Assembly (NCBI RefSeq): GCF_000420865.1
Contig: NZ_ATVT01000005.1
Coordinates: forward strand, 124,001 to 188,000
Reading direction: 5' to 3'
Source of the DNA: Butyrivibrio sp. XPD2006
GTDB taxonomy: Bacteria > Bacillota > Clostridia > Lachnospirales > Lachnospiraceae
Length of the DNA stretch: 64,000 nucleotides
Part shown: positions 15,377-24,515 of the stretch, piece after piece
Numbering within the stretch: position 1 is the stretch's first letter
Layout: every line of letters starts with the position of its first letter
The notes under the pieces: model-generated
The model's database searches: none
Seen by the model: the letters and a program-made list of their open reading frames with translations, nothing else
What the model was told of the DNA's origin: nothing
Program-made: the position numbers and the translations under genes

Positions 15377-17113
15377 TTAGCCAAGAGAGTGGAGGGATAA
15401 CAGATCGATGAAAGCCCTGTAATATCTAAAGTGTGTCTGATTCCACAGTATTGTTTTTCCGACAGTGGAAATGATGAATATACATTTTCTGTTATCTTTG
15501 TCAAAAAACCTGATATAGATTATTGAGTATGTCTCTCTTTTATCCAGGAATTCCTTGATTTTATGGGCAAAAGGCGGGAGCGTTTCGGGGCGGTTTATAA
15601 CAACGAAATCGTCCAGCGCAAAGTATTGTTCCAGCTCGGGACTATCTAATATCTTTACAACGAAGTCTGTTGCAACTTTGTCGTTTATAGCATCGCTTCC
15701 TGCTGAATATCTGTGTTTAAAGGGTTCTCCTACAAACAGCATAACATTTTGGAGACCGAAGGCCTCGGCAAATTCCGACATGTACTGCTCAATGGTGCTG
15801 GCTTTGTCATGAAGGGCCATGTTGAACATTTTGACGATCACATCACCATAGGAGAGATCTCTTTCATTTATCTTTCTTGTATTCTTTTGTTTGTGCCTTA
15901 TCTCTTCAAGAGTTCCGTGTTTCTCGGGTGTGTATATGATATACCTGTTTCGGCCTTTTTCCTTGGCAAGATACAGGCAGTGATCGGTGATCTCAAACAG
16001 CTCGTCGTAGTTTTCTGCGTCCTTGGGGAAAACAGCTGCACCGATGGAAACCGAAAGAGGATTGTCTTTATCAATTCCTTTATCGGGGAATGTAGCTGTT
16101 ACCTTGTTTTTTATTCCCTTAAGTTTGGCTCTTAGTTCTTTTTCTGATTCTATATCATAGAGCACAACAAGGAACTCATCGCCGCCGAATCGCCCGGATA
16201 TGCCATCGGTTCCAACTTCATTGGATATGATGCTGGCAATTCTTTTGACAACTTCATCACCAAACTGATGACCAAAGGTGTCGTTTACGGTCTTGAAAAA
16301 GTCTATATCTATGATTGCAAGGGCAGTGCCTTCAAGCCTTCTCTCATCAATCCTCTCTTTGGCAATTCTAAGGATATCGCTTTTTTCAAGAAGCCCGGTC
16401 ATGGAATCGTGTTTGATGCTGTTTATCTTGACGGCTCCCTGATTCCTTAAGAGCTGAATATGCCCTACAACACCTTTTGTTTCTTGATCATAGAAGACAA
16501 AGGATTCATCCAGGATAGTATGTGAAACGTCCGGATCATTGTTTAAAAGATTGCCCTTTACGGTTGTGGTACTTCTGCCGACGCAGGATTTTACCTGAGT
16601 GATAAAGCTCTTTACGCTATCAATCTGATCACCCACAGCTCTTGAGAGCAGGATATGCTCAAATTCACTTAAGGAATAAAGCTTTGTCTGGAAATCGGAA
16701 ACTTCTGTATTGAATACGCTGACACTTTCTTCGCCGGGGGTGAATACAAAGTAAACATCCTCATACATATCAAGCTGAGCCTGAAATATATTTATGACCC
16801 TCATTAAGGAACTGTGAGCATTAAGGAGATCGGCGGCGTCTACGATGGTGAGCCTTATGAAGTCCTCATTTTCCCTGACTGCCTTCATATAGGTGTAATA
16901 CATGGTATGAGGGCAGAGAAACTTGCTGGGATACCAGTTTCCATCGCAATTCTTAATGTTATTCAGATATATATCCATGTCCTCGACAGCTATGAGCTCA
17001 TTCATGGGCTTTACTGCATAATTGCCGAGCTGATCATAGATCCAGGAATCCGCAGATACTATTTTCTGGTCCTTTTTTGAGATGACTATGTCGTAAAAAC
17101 TAACGTCCTTCAT
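15377..17113 (-). CDS. GGDEF-domain protein (probable diguanylate cyclase)
   Basis: A 578-residue cytoplasmic protein. An N-terminal sensor region of about 230 residues resembling PAS modules (MKDVSFYDIVISKKDQKIVS and onward) precedes a GGDEF domain with GRFGGDEF; GGDEF is at residues 310-314, so it should make cyclic di-GMP from two GTP. The RxxD inhibitory site expected just before GGDEF is absent (VGTD stands there), so product inhibition is probably lost. After the GGDEF domain a further 200 residues of unknown type follow. No membrane segment is seen. The gene is alone, with GAGGAAA before its ATG. Confidence 0.9.
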   Translation of the reverse strand: MKDVSFYDIVISKKDQKIVSADSWIYDQLGNYAVKPMNELIAVEDMDIYLNNIKNCDGNWYPSKFLCPHTMYYTYMKAVRENEDFIRLTIVDAADLLNAHSSLMRVINIFQAQLDMYEDVYFVFTPGEESVSVFNTEVSDFQTKLYSLSEFEHILLSRAVGDQIDSVKSFITQVKSCVGRSTTTVKGNLLNNDPDVSHTILDESFVFYDQETKGVVGHIQLLRNQGAVKINSIKHDSMTGLLEKSDILRIAKERIDERRLEGTALAIIDIDFFKTVNDTFGHQFGDEVVKRIASIISNEVGTDGISGRFGGDEFLVVLYDIESEKELRAKLKGIKNKVTATFPDKGIDKDNPLSVSIGAAVFPKDAENYDELFEITDHCLYLAKEKGRNRYIIYTPEKHGTLEEIRHKQKNTRKINERDLSYGDVIVKMFNMALHDKASTIEQYMSEFAEAFGLQNVMLFVGEPFKHRYSAGSDAINDKVATDFVVKILDSPELEQYFALDDFVVINRPETLPPFAHKIKEFLDKRETYSIIYIRFFDKDNRKCIFIISTVGKTILWNQTHFRYYRAFIDLLSLHSLG

Positions 17114-17289
17114 ATATTTTCCTCATAAATGAAATAACATTAACTCTATTATATATCAAAATATGACGGTTAAAAAGCATGTGAGCTGCGGACTTTACTT
17201 TAAAGTTTTAGCGTGATAAAATATTTAAGCATGAAAGTTTTGTTGACGGAATATAGTCAACATCAAATTTAATGGTTGGAGGGACCGAA

Positions 17290-17577
17290 ATGAACAAAAA
17301 AATCAGAACAGATGCTGTTGATCACTTGTTTGATGCAATACTCTGCCTGCAAAATAAAGAGGAGTGCTACAGCTTCTTTGAGGATCTGTGTACAGTAAAT
17401 GAGCTTTTATCACTTTCACAGAGATTTGAAGTTGCTTCGATGCTAAGAGATAAAAAGACATATCTTGAGATTGCCGAGAAGACCGGAGCTTCTACAGCAA
17501 CAATCAGTAGAGTAAACAGATCTCTTAACTATGGAGATGACGGATACGAGCTGGTGTTTACCAGAATGCAGGATTAA
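17290..17577 (+). CDS. YerC/YecD family TrpR-related DNA-binding protein
   Basis: A 95-residue helical protein with the TrpR-like fold: DHLFDAILCLQNKEECYSFFEDLCTVNEL, then LSLSQRFEVASMLRDKKTYLEIAEKTGASTATISRVNRSLNYG, which carries the helix-turn-helix. YerC-type proteins occur across Firmicutes; their ligand and targets are largely unknown. ATG 17290 is chosen because GGAGGGACC lies in front of it; the frame start at 17272 would put that ribosome site inside the gene. A strong bidirectional terminator follows. Confidence 0.9.
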   Translation: MNKKIRTDAVDHLFDAILCLQNKEECYSFFEDLCTVNELLSLSQRFEVASMLRDKKTYLEIAEKTGASTATISRVNRSLNYGDDGYELVFTRMQD

Positions 17578-17590
17578 ATGATGACGTTAA

Positions 17591-17619
17591 AAAAAGAGGC
17601 TACATTGTAGCCTCTTTTT
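17591..17619. terminator. Bidirectional terminator between the YerC-like and bactofilin genes
   Basis: AAAAAGAGGCTACA and TGTAGCCTCTTTTT form a 14-bp stem with a single-base loop (a 3-5 base loop in practice), A-rich before and T-rich after. Confidence 0.92.
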
Positions 17620-17625
17620 ATGTGA

Positions 17626-18120
17626 TCATTTTTTGTTTTTCTTGTCTTTATTATCCTTATCATCTTCCTTATTTTCTTCTTTTTTCTCTTCTGAGTTTTC
17701 TTCGGAAGACTTGTCGGCAACGGCGCGCTCTTTGGCAATCTCTGCAGAACTCTTGTCAATAGATGTCATATCGCATTTGCCATGGAATACTGCGTTCTCA
17801 TCAATGATGATTCCCTTGCAGGTCACATCTCCGATAACCTTGCCGGTATCACTGATCTCAACCTTCCCCTGAGGTGCGGATACATTGCCGTTTATCTCGC
17901 CTGCAACGTATGCGTTCATTGCTGAAACGGTACCTGTGATCTTGCCTTCCTGTCCTACAATAAGTGCTCCGCTGATGGTTACGTTGCCATTTACGGTGCC
18001 ATCGATTCTCGTGGAATCTTTGGTGGTAAGAGGACCATCAAGGATGGCTCCGGGACCGATAATGGTTCCGACCTGTTCCAATGCAGGATCTACATTGTTT
18101 TCTTTTTTGCTTCCAAACAT
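17626..18120 (-). CDS. Bactofilin (polymer-forming cytoskeletal protein)
   Basis: A 164-residue bactofilin: a beta-helical core of short repeats (IDGTVNGNVTISGALIVGQEG, ITGTVSAMNAYVAGEINGNV, VEISDTGKVIGDV) between a short N-terminus and a charged, disordered Lys/Glu/Asp-rich tail. Bactofilins self-assemble into nucleotide-free filaments at the membrane and place cell-wall enzymes. ATG 18120 is used because GGAGGG precedes it; the frame could open at 18153 but without support. The gene follows the M23-like gene by 29 bases, the classic bactofilin/LytM pairing, which suggests they work together in cell shape. Confidence 0.95.
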   Translation of the reverse strand: MFGSKKENNVDPALEQVGTIIGPGAILDGPLTTKDSTRIDGTVNGNVTISGALIVGQEGKITGTVSAMNAYVAGEINGNVSAPQGKVEISDTGKVIGDVTCKGIIIDENAVFHGKCDMTSIDKSSAEIAKERAVADKSSEENSEEKKEENKEDDKDNKDKKNKK

Positions 18121-18149
18121 GAAATTCCCTCCATCTAATACCCGGGTTA

Positions 18150-18932
18150 TCACCCGTTGATTTCTATAAGTTCCTCCGGGTCGATATACTGCTCGTTCTG
18201 TTGTATCTGATAGCCTAGCGATATGTTGTTATCAGATATAACAAAGATGATATCACCCTTATCAATGGCGGATCCTTCTGTCACAAGAGGATCGCCGCTG
18301 TTTCTGTAAATTGAGATATAACCGTTGCCATGATCGATGGTGACCATGTTTCCGAATTTGACATCGGTAGTAACTGTCTGAACAGTACCGGAACCTGATG
18401 CAATTACACTGTTTCCGGCTGCGGAATCAAATAGAACAATAGGATTGCCTGTGGCTGTATCCTTGTTGTCTTCCGTAATCTTAGTTACCTGGGTTTCGTT
18501 CGGGTCATCTAAAGCCGGTGTCATGGACGCGGTTCCTGTCAAAGGAAATCCTGTGGGAACAGCAAGTGTTTCTGCTTCCTCGGCGGAAATCTGTTCGTCT
18601 TCAATTCTCTGATTGAGTGCAGCCGAAAGCTGCTGTACCTTGGTCTCAAGCTCGTTGTTGGAAGCTTCAAGAGTGGCGCTCTCGGTAGTAAGTTCATCAA
18701 TCCGGGTTTTCTGATCAAGTTCAATTGAACGAAGATGATTGATGGTAATAGCTGAGTAAATAATATAACAGATGATGGCAAGTACTATACCAAAAGCTAT
18801 GTAAGCTAAAAGCTGTGTCTTAAAGTGATTGAGATGGAGCCTCTTTGTGCTTCCGTCAGAATCACCGGATATAACCATGAAAGTATAGTGCCTCTTATGT
18901 CTGTGTTTTCTGGGCTTTGTATCTTTGCTCAT
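18150..18932 (-). CDS. Membrane-anchored LytM/M23-like protein, catalytic residues missing
   Basis: A 260-residue protein: basic cytoplasmic start rich in Lys/Arg/His, one membrane helix (about residues 43-65), a coiled coil (about 70-105, LDQKTRIDELTTESATLEAS and on), a linker, and a C-terminal LytM/M23 fold with GNSVIASGSGTVQ, GNMVTIDHGNGYISIYRN and EGSAIDKGDIIFVI. The metal ligands of active M23 enzymes are not conserved: the usual YAH is YRN and the usual HLHFE is LGYQIQ. It is therefore probably a regulator or scaffold rather than an endopeptidase. Start 18932 follows GCGGAGG. It is co-transcribed with the bactofilin gene. Confidence 0.88.
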   Translation of the reverse strand: MSKDTKPRKHRHKRHYTFMVISGDSDGSTKRLHLNHFKTQLLAYIAFGIVLAIICYIIYSAITINHLRSIELDQKTRIDELTTESATLEASNNELETKVQQLSAALNQRIEDEQISAEEAETLAVPTGFPLTGTASMTPALDDPNETQVTKITEDNKDTATGNPIVLFDSAAGNSVIASGSGTVQTVTTDVKFGNMVTIDHGNGYISIYRNSGDPLVTEGSAIDKGDIIFVISDNNISLGYQIQQNEQYIDPEELIEING

Positions 18933-18991
18933 ATAAACCTCCGCCTTAAACACTTTATTTTAACATATATGATAGGTTTTGCGCAACCAAA

Positions 18992-19020
18992 AGCCCGGAT
19001 GCGATGATCGCACCCGGGCT
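18992..19020 (-). terminator. Terminator after the cellobiose phosphorylase gene
   Basis: On the minus strand AGCCCGGGTGCGA and TCGCATCCGGGCT pair almost fully around a 3-base loop, followed by a short TTTGGTT tract. Confidence 0.75.
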
Positions 19021-19048
19021 CCGGTTTTTGTTGTATTTAAGAAGGTTG

Positions 19049-21487
19049 TTAACCGAGGATAGCTTCTACAGTGTATTCCTTAACACCTTCCTCGTAAGGA
19101 ATAACATTGCCCTGAACTTCCTTGCCGTTTACAGTGAGCTTGCTGATGCCCTTCTGAGCACCATTCTGCTTAACTGAAATGTTGTAGGTTGCTCCGCGAT
19201 ACTTTCTTGTGATCTGGAAATCGCCGAAGTCTTCAGGTACACAAGGATTAATTGAAAGTCCGTTGTGTGTAGGATATACACCCAGAATGTACTGGGAGAT
19301 GTTTACAAATGTCCAAGCTGCTGTACCTGTGAGCCAGCTGTTCTTGCCCTGACCGTGGAACTTGGCATCTCTGCCGGCAACCATCTGTGAATAAACATAA
19401 GGCTCTGTGCAGTGGATGTCGCTGATCTCTTCAACGTATGCAGGACATGTCTTCTTGTAGATATCGAAAGCTCTGTTTCCGTGGCCGAGAACTGTCTCTG
19501 CGATAGAAACCCAAGGATTGTTGTGGCAGAAGATACCTGCGTTCTCCTTGTATCCCGGTGGATATGAGCTGACTTCACCGAGTTCTAAGTGATACTTGGT
19601 ATATGCGGGCTGAAGGATCATGATTCCGTACTTGGTATCAAGTCTCTCTTCAACACTCTTAAGAGCTTTCTCTGCGAGACCTTCTTCAACACCGATTCCT
19701 GCAAGAACACAGAAGCCCTGAGGCTCGATGTAGATCTGTCCCTCTTCACACTCTTTGGATCCGACCTTATTGGAGTTGGCATCGTAAGCACGTACGAACC
19801 ATTCTCCGTCCCAACCTGCTGTTGTAGCAGCATCGTAAACTTTCTTGATCTCAGCTCTTGCGCGTTCTGCCTCTGCCTTGTCACCCTTGAGTTCTGCAAG
19901 CTGAGCATACTCTTCACCGTATTTAACAAACATTCCGGCGATGAATACTGACTCTGCAACAGGTCCCTCTGAAGGTCCGAAGGTCTGGAATGACTCACCG
20001 GGATGCTCAGAGAAGCAGTTGAGGTTCAGACAGTCGTTCCAGTCAGCACGTCCGATAAGAGGAAGACCATGAGGTCCCTTGTGGGTTGCTGTGAAGTCAA
20101 ATGAGCACTTAAGGTGTCCCATAAGAGTCTTGGCAACGCTCATGTCGTTATCGAAAGGAACCATCTCATCAAGGATTGAAAGGTCACCTGTTTCTCTTAT
20201 ATATGCGCTTGTGCCTGCAATGAGCCAAAGCGGATCATCATTGAAACCTGATCCGATATCGGAGTTGCCCTTCTTGGTAAGTGGCTGGTACTGGTGATAT
20301 GCACTACCATCCTGGAACTGAGTAGAAGCGATATCAATGATACGCTGTCTTGCTCTGTCGGGGATAAGGTGAACGAATCCGAGAAGATCCTGACATGAAT
20401 CTCTGAATCCCATTCCACGGCCGATACCTGACTCATAGTAAGAAGCAGATCTTGACATGTTGAATGTTACCATGCACTGATACTGGTTCCAGATATTAAC
20501 CATGCGGTCAACTTTCTCATTGGAAGAAGATACATGGTAGATTGAAAGGAGCTCGCTCCAGTATTTCTTGAGTTCAGCAAGAGCTGCGTCTACAGCAGCT
20601 TCGTTGTTGTACTTGGCAAGCATTGCTACAGCAGGCTTCTTGTTAACTACTGAAGGTGCTTCCCACTTGTCATCCTCAGGATTCTCAATGTAACCGAGAG
20701 TGAAGACGAAGGTCTTGGACTCGCCGGGCTTAAGATCAACGTTGATCTGATGAGCTGCGATTGGTGACCATCCGCTTGCTATTGAATTGGTGCACTTGCC
20801 TGCAGCTACTGCATCCGGGCTGTCAGGTCCGTTGTATGCACCAAGGAAATCATCACGGCTTGTATCAAAACCGTCTACCTTGGTGTTAACGCCGTAAATA
20901 GCATAGTGGTTACGACGCTCTCTGTACTCAGTCTTGTGATAGATAACGCTTCCGCCATCTGTTACCTCAACTTCACCTGTTGAAAGGTTTCTCTGGAAGT
21001 TCTTCATATCATCGTCAGCGTTCCACAGACACCACTCTACATATGAAAAGAGAGTTACCTTCGCATCGCTGCTCTTCTTATTAGTAAGAGTTACTTTTGA
21101 AACCTCACAGTTGTCCTCCATAGGAACGAAGGTAAGAACCTTGGCTTCGATATCGTTCTTGGTTGAAACCCATGTGCTGTAGCCGAGACCGTGTCTGCAC
21201 TCATAACTGTCCAGAGCTGTCTTTACAGGCTGCCATCCGGGATTCCAAACAGTATCACCATCTTTAATAAAGAAGTATTTACCGTTGTTATCATAAGGAA
21301 CATTGTTGTAACGATATCTTGTAAGACGCAGGAGCTTAGCATCCTTATAGAATGTATAACCTCCGCAGGTATTGGAAATAAGTGAAAAGAACTCTTTGTT
21401 GCCCAGGTAGTTGATCCATGGAAGTGGAGTCTTGGGCGTTGTTATTACATATTCAAGAGCTTTGTCGTCGAAATAGCCGTACTTCAT
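19049..21487 (-). CDS. Cellobiose phosphorylase, GH94
   Basis: An 812-residue glycoside hydrolase family 94 enzyme: cellobiose plus phosphate gives glucose 1-phosphate and glucose, saving ATP. The start [20 protein letters not shown] and [20 protein letters not shown], and the catalytic loop [12 protein letters not shown] with Asp485 as general acid, match known cellobiose phosphorylases; [13 protein letters not shown] and the C-terminal [21 protein letters not shown] also fit. No signal peptide, so it acts inside the cell on cellobiose brought in by the ABC system encoded divergently. A promoter and a perfect LacI-type operator lie before it. Confidence 0.96.
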   Translation of the reverse strand: MKYGYFDDKALEYVITTPKTPLPWINYLGNKEFFSLISNTCGGYTFYKDAKLLRLTRYRYNNVPYDNNGKYFFIKDGDTVWNPGWQPVKTALDSYECRHGLGYSTWVSTKNDIEAKVLTFVPMEDNCEVSKVTLTNKKSSDAKVTLFSYVEWCLWNADDDMKNFQRNLSTGEVEVTDGGSVIYHKTEYRERRNHYAIYGVNTKVDGFDTSRDDFLGAYNGPDSPDAVAAGKCTNSIASGWSPIAAHQINVDLKPGESKTFVFTLGYIENPEDDKWEAPSVVNKKPAVAMLAKYNNEAAVDAALAELKKYWSELLSIYHVSSSNEKVDRMVNIWNQYQCMVTFNMSRSASYYESGIGRGMGFRDSCQDLLGFVHLIPDRARQRIIDIASTQFQDGSAYHQYQPLTKKGNSDIGSGFNDDPLWLIAGTSAYIRETGDLSILDEMVPFDNDMSVAKTLMGHLKCSFDFTATHKGPHGLPLIGRADWNDCLNLNCFSEHPGESFQTFGPSEGPVAESVFIAGMFVKYGEEYAQLAELKGDKAEAERARAEIKKVYDAATTAGWDGEWFVRAYDANSNKVGSKECEEGQIYIEPQGFCVLAGIGVEEGLAEKALKSVEERLDTKYGIMILQPAYTKYHLELGEVSSYPPGYKENAGIFCHNNPWVSIAETVLGHGNRAFDIYKKTCPAYVEEISDIHCTEPYVYSQMVAGRDAKFHGQGKNSWLTGTAAWTFVNISQYILGVYPTHNGLSINPCVPEDFGDFQITRKYRGATYNISVKQNGAQKGISKLTVNGKEVQGNVIPYEEGVKEYTVEAILG

Positions 21488-21504
21488 AGGTAACCTCCTC
21501 TGTA

Positions 21505-21518
21505 CTTAAACGTTTAAG
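21505..21518. promoter_or_regulatory. LacI-family operator O1, in the phosphorylase leader
   Basis: CTTAAACGTTTAAG is a perfect 14-bp palindrome with the central CG typical of LacI/GalR sites. It lies about 10-23 bases after the predicted phosphorylase transcription start, between the promoter and the ribosome site. Confidence 0.75.
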
Positions 21519-21533
21519 AAAAATTCTAGGCAT

Positions 21534-21562
21534 ATTATATATGTTAATGTACAGGATTTCAA
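21534..21562 (-). promoter_or_regulatory. Cellobiose phosphorylase promoter
   Basis: Minus strand TTGAAA (21562-21557), 17-bp spacer, TATAAT (21539-21534). The predicted start near 21527 places operator O1 just downstream. Confidence 0.75.
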
Positions 21563-21671
21563 CATAAAATTCAACTTTTTTACAACTCCCCAAAAGCGCA
21601 TAAATACTAGGTTTACATTTACTTATGCGTATAAGCTTTGCAAAAGCCGCACGCAGAGTGCGTTTAAATCG

Positions 21672-21681
21672 AAAACGTTTA
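21672..21681. promoter_or_regulatory. LacI-family operator O2, mid-region
   Basis: AAAACGTTTA contains the palindromic core AAACGTTT shared with operator O1. It is not next to a visible promoter and may be an auxiliary site for looping. Confidence 0.5.
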
Positions 21682-21795
21682 AAGAAAATATGAACAAACT
21701 ATGGACAAACTTGGAAAAATATATGAAATGACGTTAGCAAATTTGTAAAAGACTCACAAAAATATCAAAATTGCACAAAAACTAAAAAACTCAAC

Positions 21796-21845
21796 TTGAT
21801 TTTAGAGTAATTTCGTTGTATATTGAAACTACGAAAACGATTAAG
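21796..21845 (+). promoter_or_regulatory. Promoter and operator O3 of the lacI-type gene
   Basis: TTGATT (21796-21801), 17-bp spacer, TATATT (21819-21824). CGAAAACGATTAAG (21832-21845) begins at the expected transcription start and resembles a GalR/LacI half-palindromic operator, which points to autoregulation. Confidence 0.6.
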
Positions 21846-21867
21846 TGAGAAAACGTGAGAAAAACAG

Positions 21868-22902
21868 ATGGCTAGACGTATTGTTTCATTGAAAGACATA
21901 TCGAAGGCCTGTGGAGTGTCAATAGCAACAGTTTCCAAGGCGCTTAATGATCACAGCGACATCAGTAAGGAAACCAAGGAGAGAGTCAGAGAGATTGCTG
22001 ACAAGCTCGGATATCATCCCAATGCAGCAGCTCAGGCGCTCAAGACAAACAGGTCCAATAATATCGGAGTGCTCTTTGTAGACGAAGCCAACAGTGGACT
22101 TACCCACGATTACTTCTCTCACGTGCTCGACAGCTTCAAGAAAAAAGCTGAGCAGGAAGGTTTCGACATTACCTTTATTAATGGAGACAGATCAAGATCC
22201 AACAAGATGAGTTATCTGTCCCACGCAATATACAGAGGATTTGACGGAGTGGTCATAGCCTGTGTAGAGTTTTCGGATCCGGAAGTGGATGAGCTTATTA
22301 AGAGTAACATCCCGGTGGTTACAATTGACCACACCTTCTATAACAGAATTGCAATTGTCTCTGACAATATTAAGGGAATAAGAGATCTTGTTACTTATAT
22401 ATATGAACAGGGACATCGGAAGATAGCATACGTACATGGACTTGAGAATACAGCAGTAACTCAGTCACGACTTACCAGTTTTTACAACACTCTACAGGAT
22501 TTGGGAGTTACGGTAAGAGACGAGTACATGGTAGCAAGTCCATACAGAAATACAGAAAAAGCTTTTGAAGCTACTGCCAAGCTTTTAGAGCTTCCCGATC
22601 CGCCGACATGCATCATGTATTCTGATGATTTCGCAGCTTTCGGCGGGATGAACGCCATCAGGCAAAAGGGACTTAGGATTCCGGAAGATATATCCGTAGC
22701 AGGATATGACGGAATTGAACTTGCCAGAAGGATAAGTCCTCTGATGACAACAATAGTTCAGGATACAGATAAGATAGGAAGAGTTGCAGCAAGTAAGCTC
22801 ATTGATCTTATCAACAATCCCAAGGGAACTCTCATAGAGCAGATAGTAGTAGAAGGAACCTTGGAAAAAGGCGAATCAGTCGCCAATATTAACCCGGTTT
22901 AA
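21868..22902 (+). CDS. LacI family regulator of the cellobiose locus
   Basis: A 344-residue LacI/GalR repressor. The N-terminal helix-turn-helix reads SLKDISKACGVSIATVSKALNDHSDISKETKERV, with the hinge helix NAAAQALKTNRSNNIGVLF, followed by a periplasmic-binding-protein-like sugar domain (GVLFVDEANSG...; PTCIMYSDDFAAFGGMNAI; ISVAGYDGIELARRISPLMTTI). It is divergent from the GH94 gene and followed by the sugar ABC genes, so it most likely senses cellobiose or a derived sugar and controls both sides through the operators at 21505, 21672 and 21832. Confidence 0.93.
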   Translation: MARRIVSLKDISKACGVSIATVSKALNDHSDISKETKERVREIADKLGYHPNAAAQALKTNRSNNIGVLFVDEANSGLTHDYFSHVLDSFKKKAEQEGFDITFINGDRSRSNKMSYLSHAIYRGFDGVVIACVEFSDPEVDELIKSNIPVVTIDHTFYNRIAIVSDNIKGIRDLVTYIYEQGHRKIAYVHGLENTAVTQSRLTSFYNTLQDLGVTVRDEYMVASPYRNTEKAFEATAKLLELPDPPTCIMYSDDFAAFGGMNAIRQKGLRIPEDISVAGYDGIELARRISPLMTTIVQDTDKIGRVAASKLIDLINNPKGTLIEQIVVEGTLEKGESVANINPV

Positions 22903-22968
22903 AATGGCTATAGCCGTTTTAAATATAACTCAAAATTCTTTTAAGAGAAAAGGGAGGTAAAAGTAGTT

Positions 22969-24405
22969 ATGAGAAAGAAAATACTTGGCGTATTACTTTC
23001 AACAACAATGGTAGCCGGAATGCTTTCAGCATGTGGATCAGCAGCTGAGGCACCTGCTACAGAGGCACCTGCAGCAGAAGCACCTGCAGCAGAGGCACCC
23101 GCAGCTGAGACACCTGCAGCAGAAGCAGAAGCACCTGCAGCAGAAGCAGAAGCACCTGCAGCTGATGAGGGCAAGGTTCTCAATATTTCAGCATGGAACG
23201 AGGAGTTCAAGAGCCGTCTTACAGATCACTATCCTGGATATGAGGTAGTTGATGGAACAACAGGTAAGATCGGTGATGTTACAGTTAACTGGCTGATCAC
23301 TCCTAACGAGGAGAATGCTTACCAGAACAGACTTGATGAGCTTCTTCTTGCACAGGATAGCGCTGCAGCAGATGACAAGATTGACCTTTTCCTTGTAGAG
23401 GCTGACTACGCAGTTAAGTACACAGATACAGATTACACAATGCCTATTAAGGACCTTGGAATCACAGATGATGAGCTCAAGGATCAGTACTCATACACAC
23501 AGGCAGTTGTAACAGATTCTAACGGTGTTCTTAAGGGATCATCATGGCAGGGCTGCCCTGGTGTTATGATCTACAACAGAGCAATCGCTAAGGAAGTATT
23601 CGGAACAGATGAGCCTGCAGACATCCAGGCTAAGTTCGCTGATTGGGATAAGTTCTTCGAGTCAGCCGGTGAGCTTGACAAGGCTGGTTACGATGTAATT
23701 TCTTCAACAGCTGATACATTCCGTGTATATCAGAACAACGCTAAGCTTCCTTGGGTTAATGGAACACAGATCCAGGTTGATGACAACCTTAAGAAGTGGG
23801 TTGAGGATTCTAAGAAGCTTGCAGACGCTGGCTACTGCAACACATGGGGCCAGTGGGGCGAGGACTGGAACAAGGGATTCTATCCTGAAGGAAAGGTATT
23901 TGCTTACTTTGGACCAGCTTGGCTGATCGACTTCTGTATGGCAGCTGACGTAGAAGGCTCAGTAGCACACGATGGTGGCTGGGCAGCTACAGAGGGACCT
24001 CAGGGCTTCTACTGGGGCGGAACATGGATCTGCGCTGCAACAGGTACAGACAATGCTAACCTCGTTGCTGATATCATGAGAAAGATGACAATGGATCCTG
24101 CAGTTATGAAGGACATCGTTCTTAAGGACAATGACTTCGTAAACAACAGACCTGTTATGGAAGAGCTTGCAAACGATCCTTCTTACCAGAACGCAGTTCT
24201 TGGCGGACAGAACCCTCTTAAGATGTTCTGTGCAGGCGCTGACAACATCGACATGGCTAACCTTACAGCTTATGACCAGGGTCTTCTTGGTGACTTCCAG
24301 ACAGCTATGGGCGACTACATCAATGGCAACTATGCTACATATGATGAGGCTCTTGAGCAGTTCTACACACTTGCACTTCAGAGATATCCTGAGCTTACAA
24401 GATAA
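22969..24405 (+). CDS. Carbohydrate ABC transporter solute-binding lipoprotein
   Basis: A 478-residue extracellular solute-binding protein of the family 1 type. The signal peptide ends in a lipobox (GMLSACGS, Cys22), so the protein is lipid-anchored outside. Next comes a flexible linker of EAPAA/AEAPA repeats (residues 25-65), then a two-lobe sugar-binding domain with many Trp residues (WQGCPG, WGQWGEDW, GGWAATEGPQGFYWGGTWI) as expected for stacking on sugar rings. With the GH94 gene divergent, cello-oligosaccharide is the likely ligand. Codon use is very biased (GCT, ACA, CTT), suggesting high expression, and a terminator follows before the permease genes. Confidence 0.93.
   Translation: MRKKILGVLLSTTMVAGMLSACGSAAEAPATEAPAAEAPAAEAPAAETPAAEAEAPAAEAEAPAADEGKVLNISAWNEEFKSRLTDHYPGYEVVDGTTGKIGDVTVNWLITPNEENAYQNRLDELLLAQDSAAADDKIDLFLVEADYAVKYTDTDYTMPIKDLGITDDELKDQYSYTQAVVTDSNGVLKGSSWQGCPGVMIYNRAIAKEVFGTDEPADIQAKFADWDKFFESAGELDKAGYDVISSTADTFRVYQNNAKLPWVNGTQIQVDDNLKKWVEDSKKLADAGYCNTWGQWGEDWNKGFYPEGKVFAYFGPAWLIDFCMAADVEGSVAHDGGWAATEGPQGFYWGGTWICAATGTDNANLVADIMRKMTMDPAVMKDIVLKDNDFVNNRPVMEELANDPSYQNAVLGGQNPLKMFCAGADNIDMANLTAYDQGLLGDFQTAMGDYINGNYATYDEALEQFYTLALQRYPELTR
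23041..23165 (+). repeat. Degenerate 15-bp coding repeats (EAPAA linker)
   Basis: About eight imperfect copies of a GCACCTGCAGCAGAA-like unit, giving the Glu-Ala-Pro-Ala-Ala linker of the solute-binding lipoprotein. Copy number probably varies between strains by slippage. Confidence 0.8.
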
Positions 24406-24438
24406 TTTCTGCTAAAGTGTCAGAGTTTTAAAATTAAG

Positions 24439-24471
24439 TTGCCTGCCGGTTTGTCCGGCAGGCAATTTCTT
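24439..24471 (+). terminator. Intra-operon terminator after the solute-binding protein
   Basis: TTGCCTGCCGG (24439-24449) and CCGGCAGGCAA (24455-24465), an 11-bp perfect stem with a 5-base loop, then TTTCTT. Partial read-through would give more binding protein than permease, or the stem protects the 3' end. Confidence 0.85.
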
Positions 24472-24515
24472 GAAAAATCCAAGGGTAAAGAGTAAATATT
24501 TGCGGAGGTAAGGGT

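Larger units (their letters stand above)
21488..21867. other. Divergent control region of the cellobiose locus
   Basis: This 380-bp gene-free stretch carries promoters facing both ways, three LacI-type operators (centres near 21511.5, 21676.5 and 21838.5, so 165 and 162 bp apart), an inverted repeat CGCATAA...TTATGCG (21597-21629) and a small stem CGCAC...GTGCG (21648-21662). No coding frame was accepted in it. Confidence 0.6.

Noticed and set aside
23041..23165. Repeat-rich DNA as a separate element
   Set aside because: The repeats are in frame and form the linker of the lipoprotein; they are coding.
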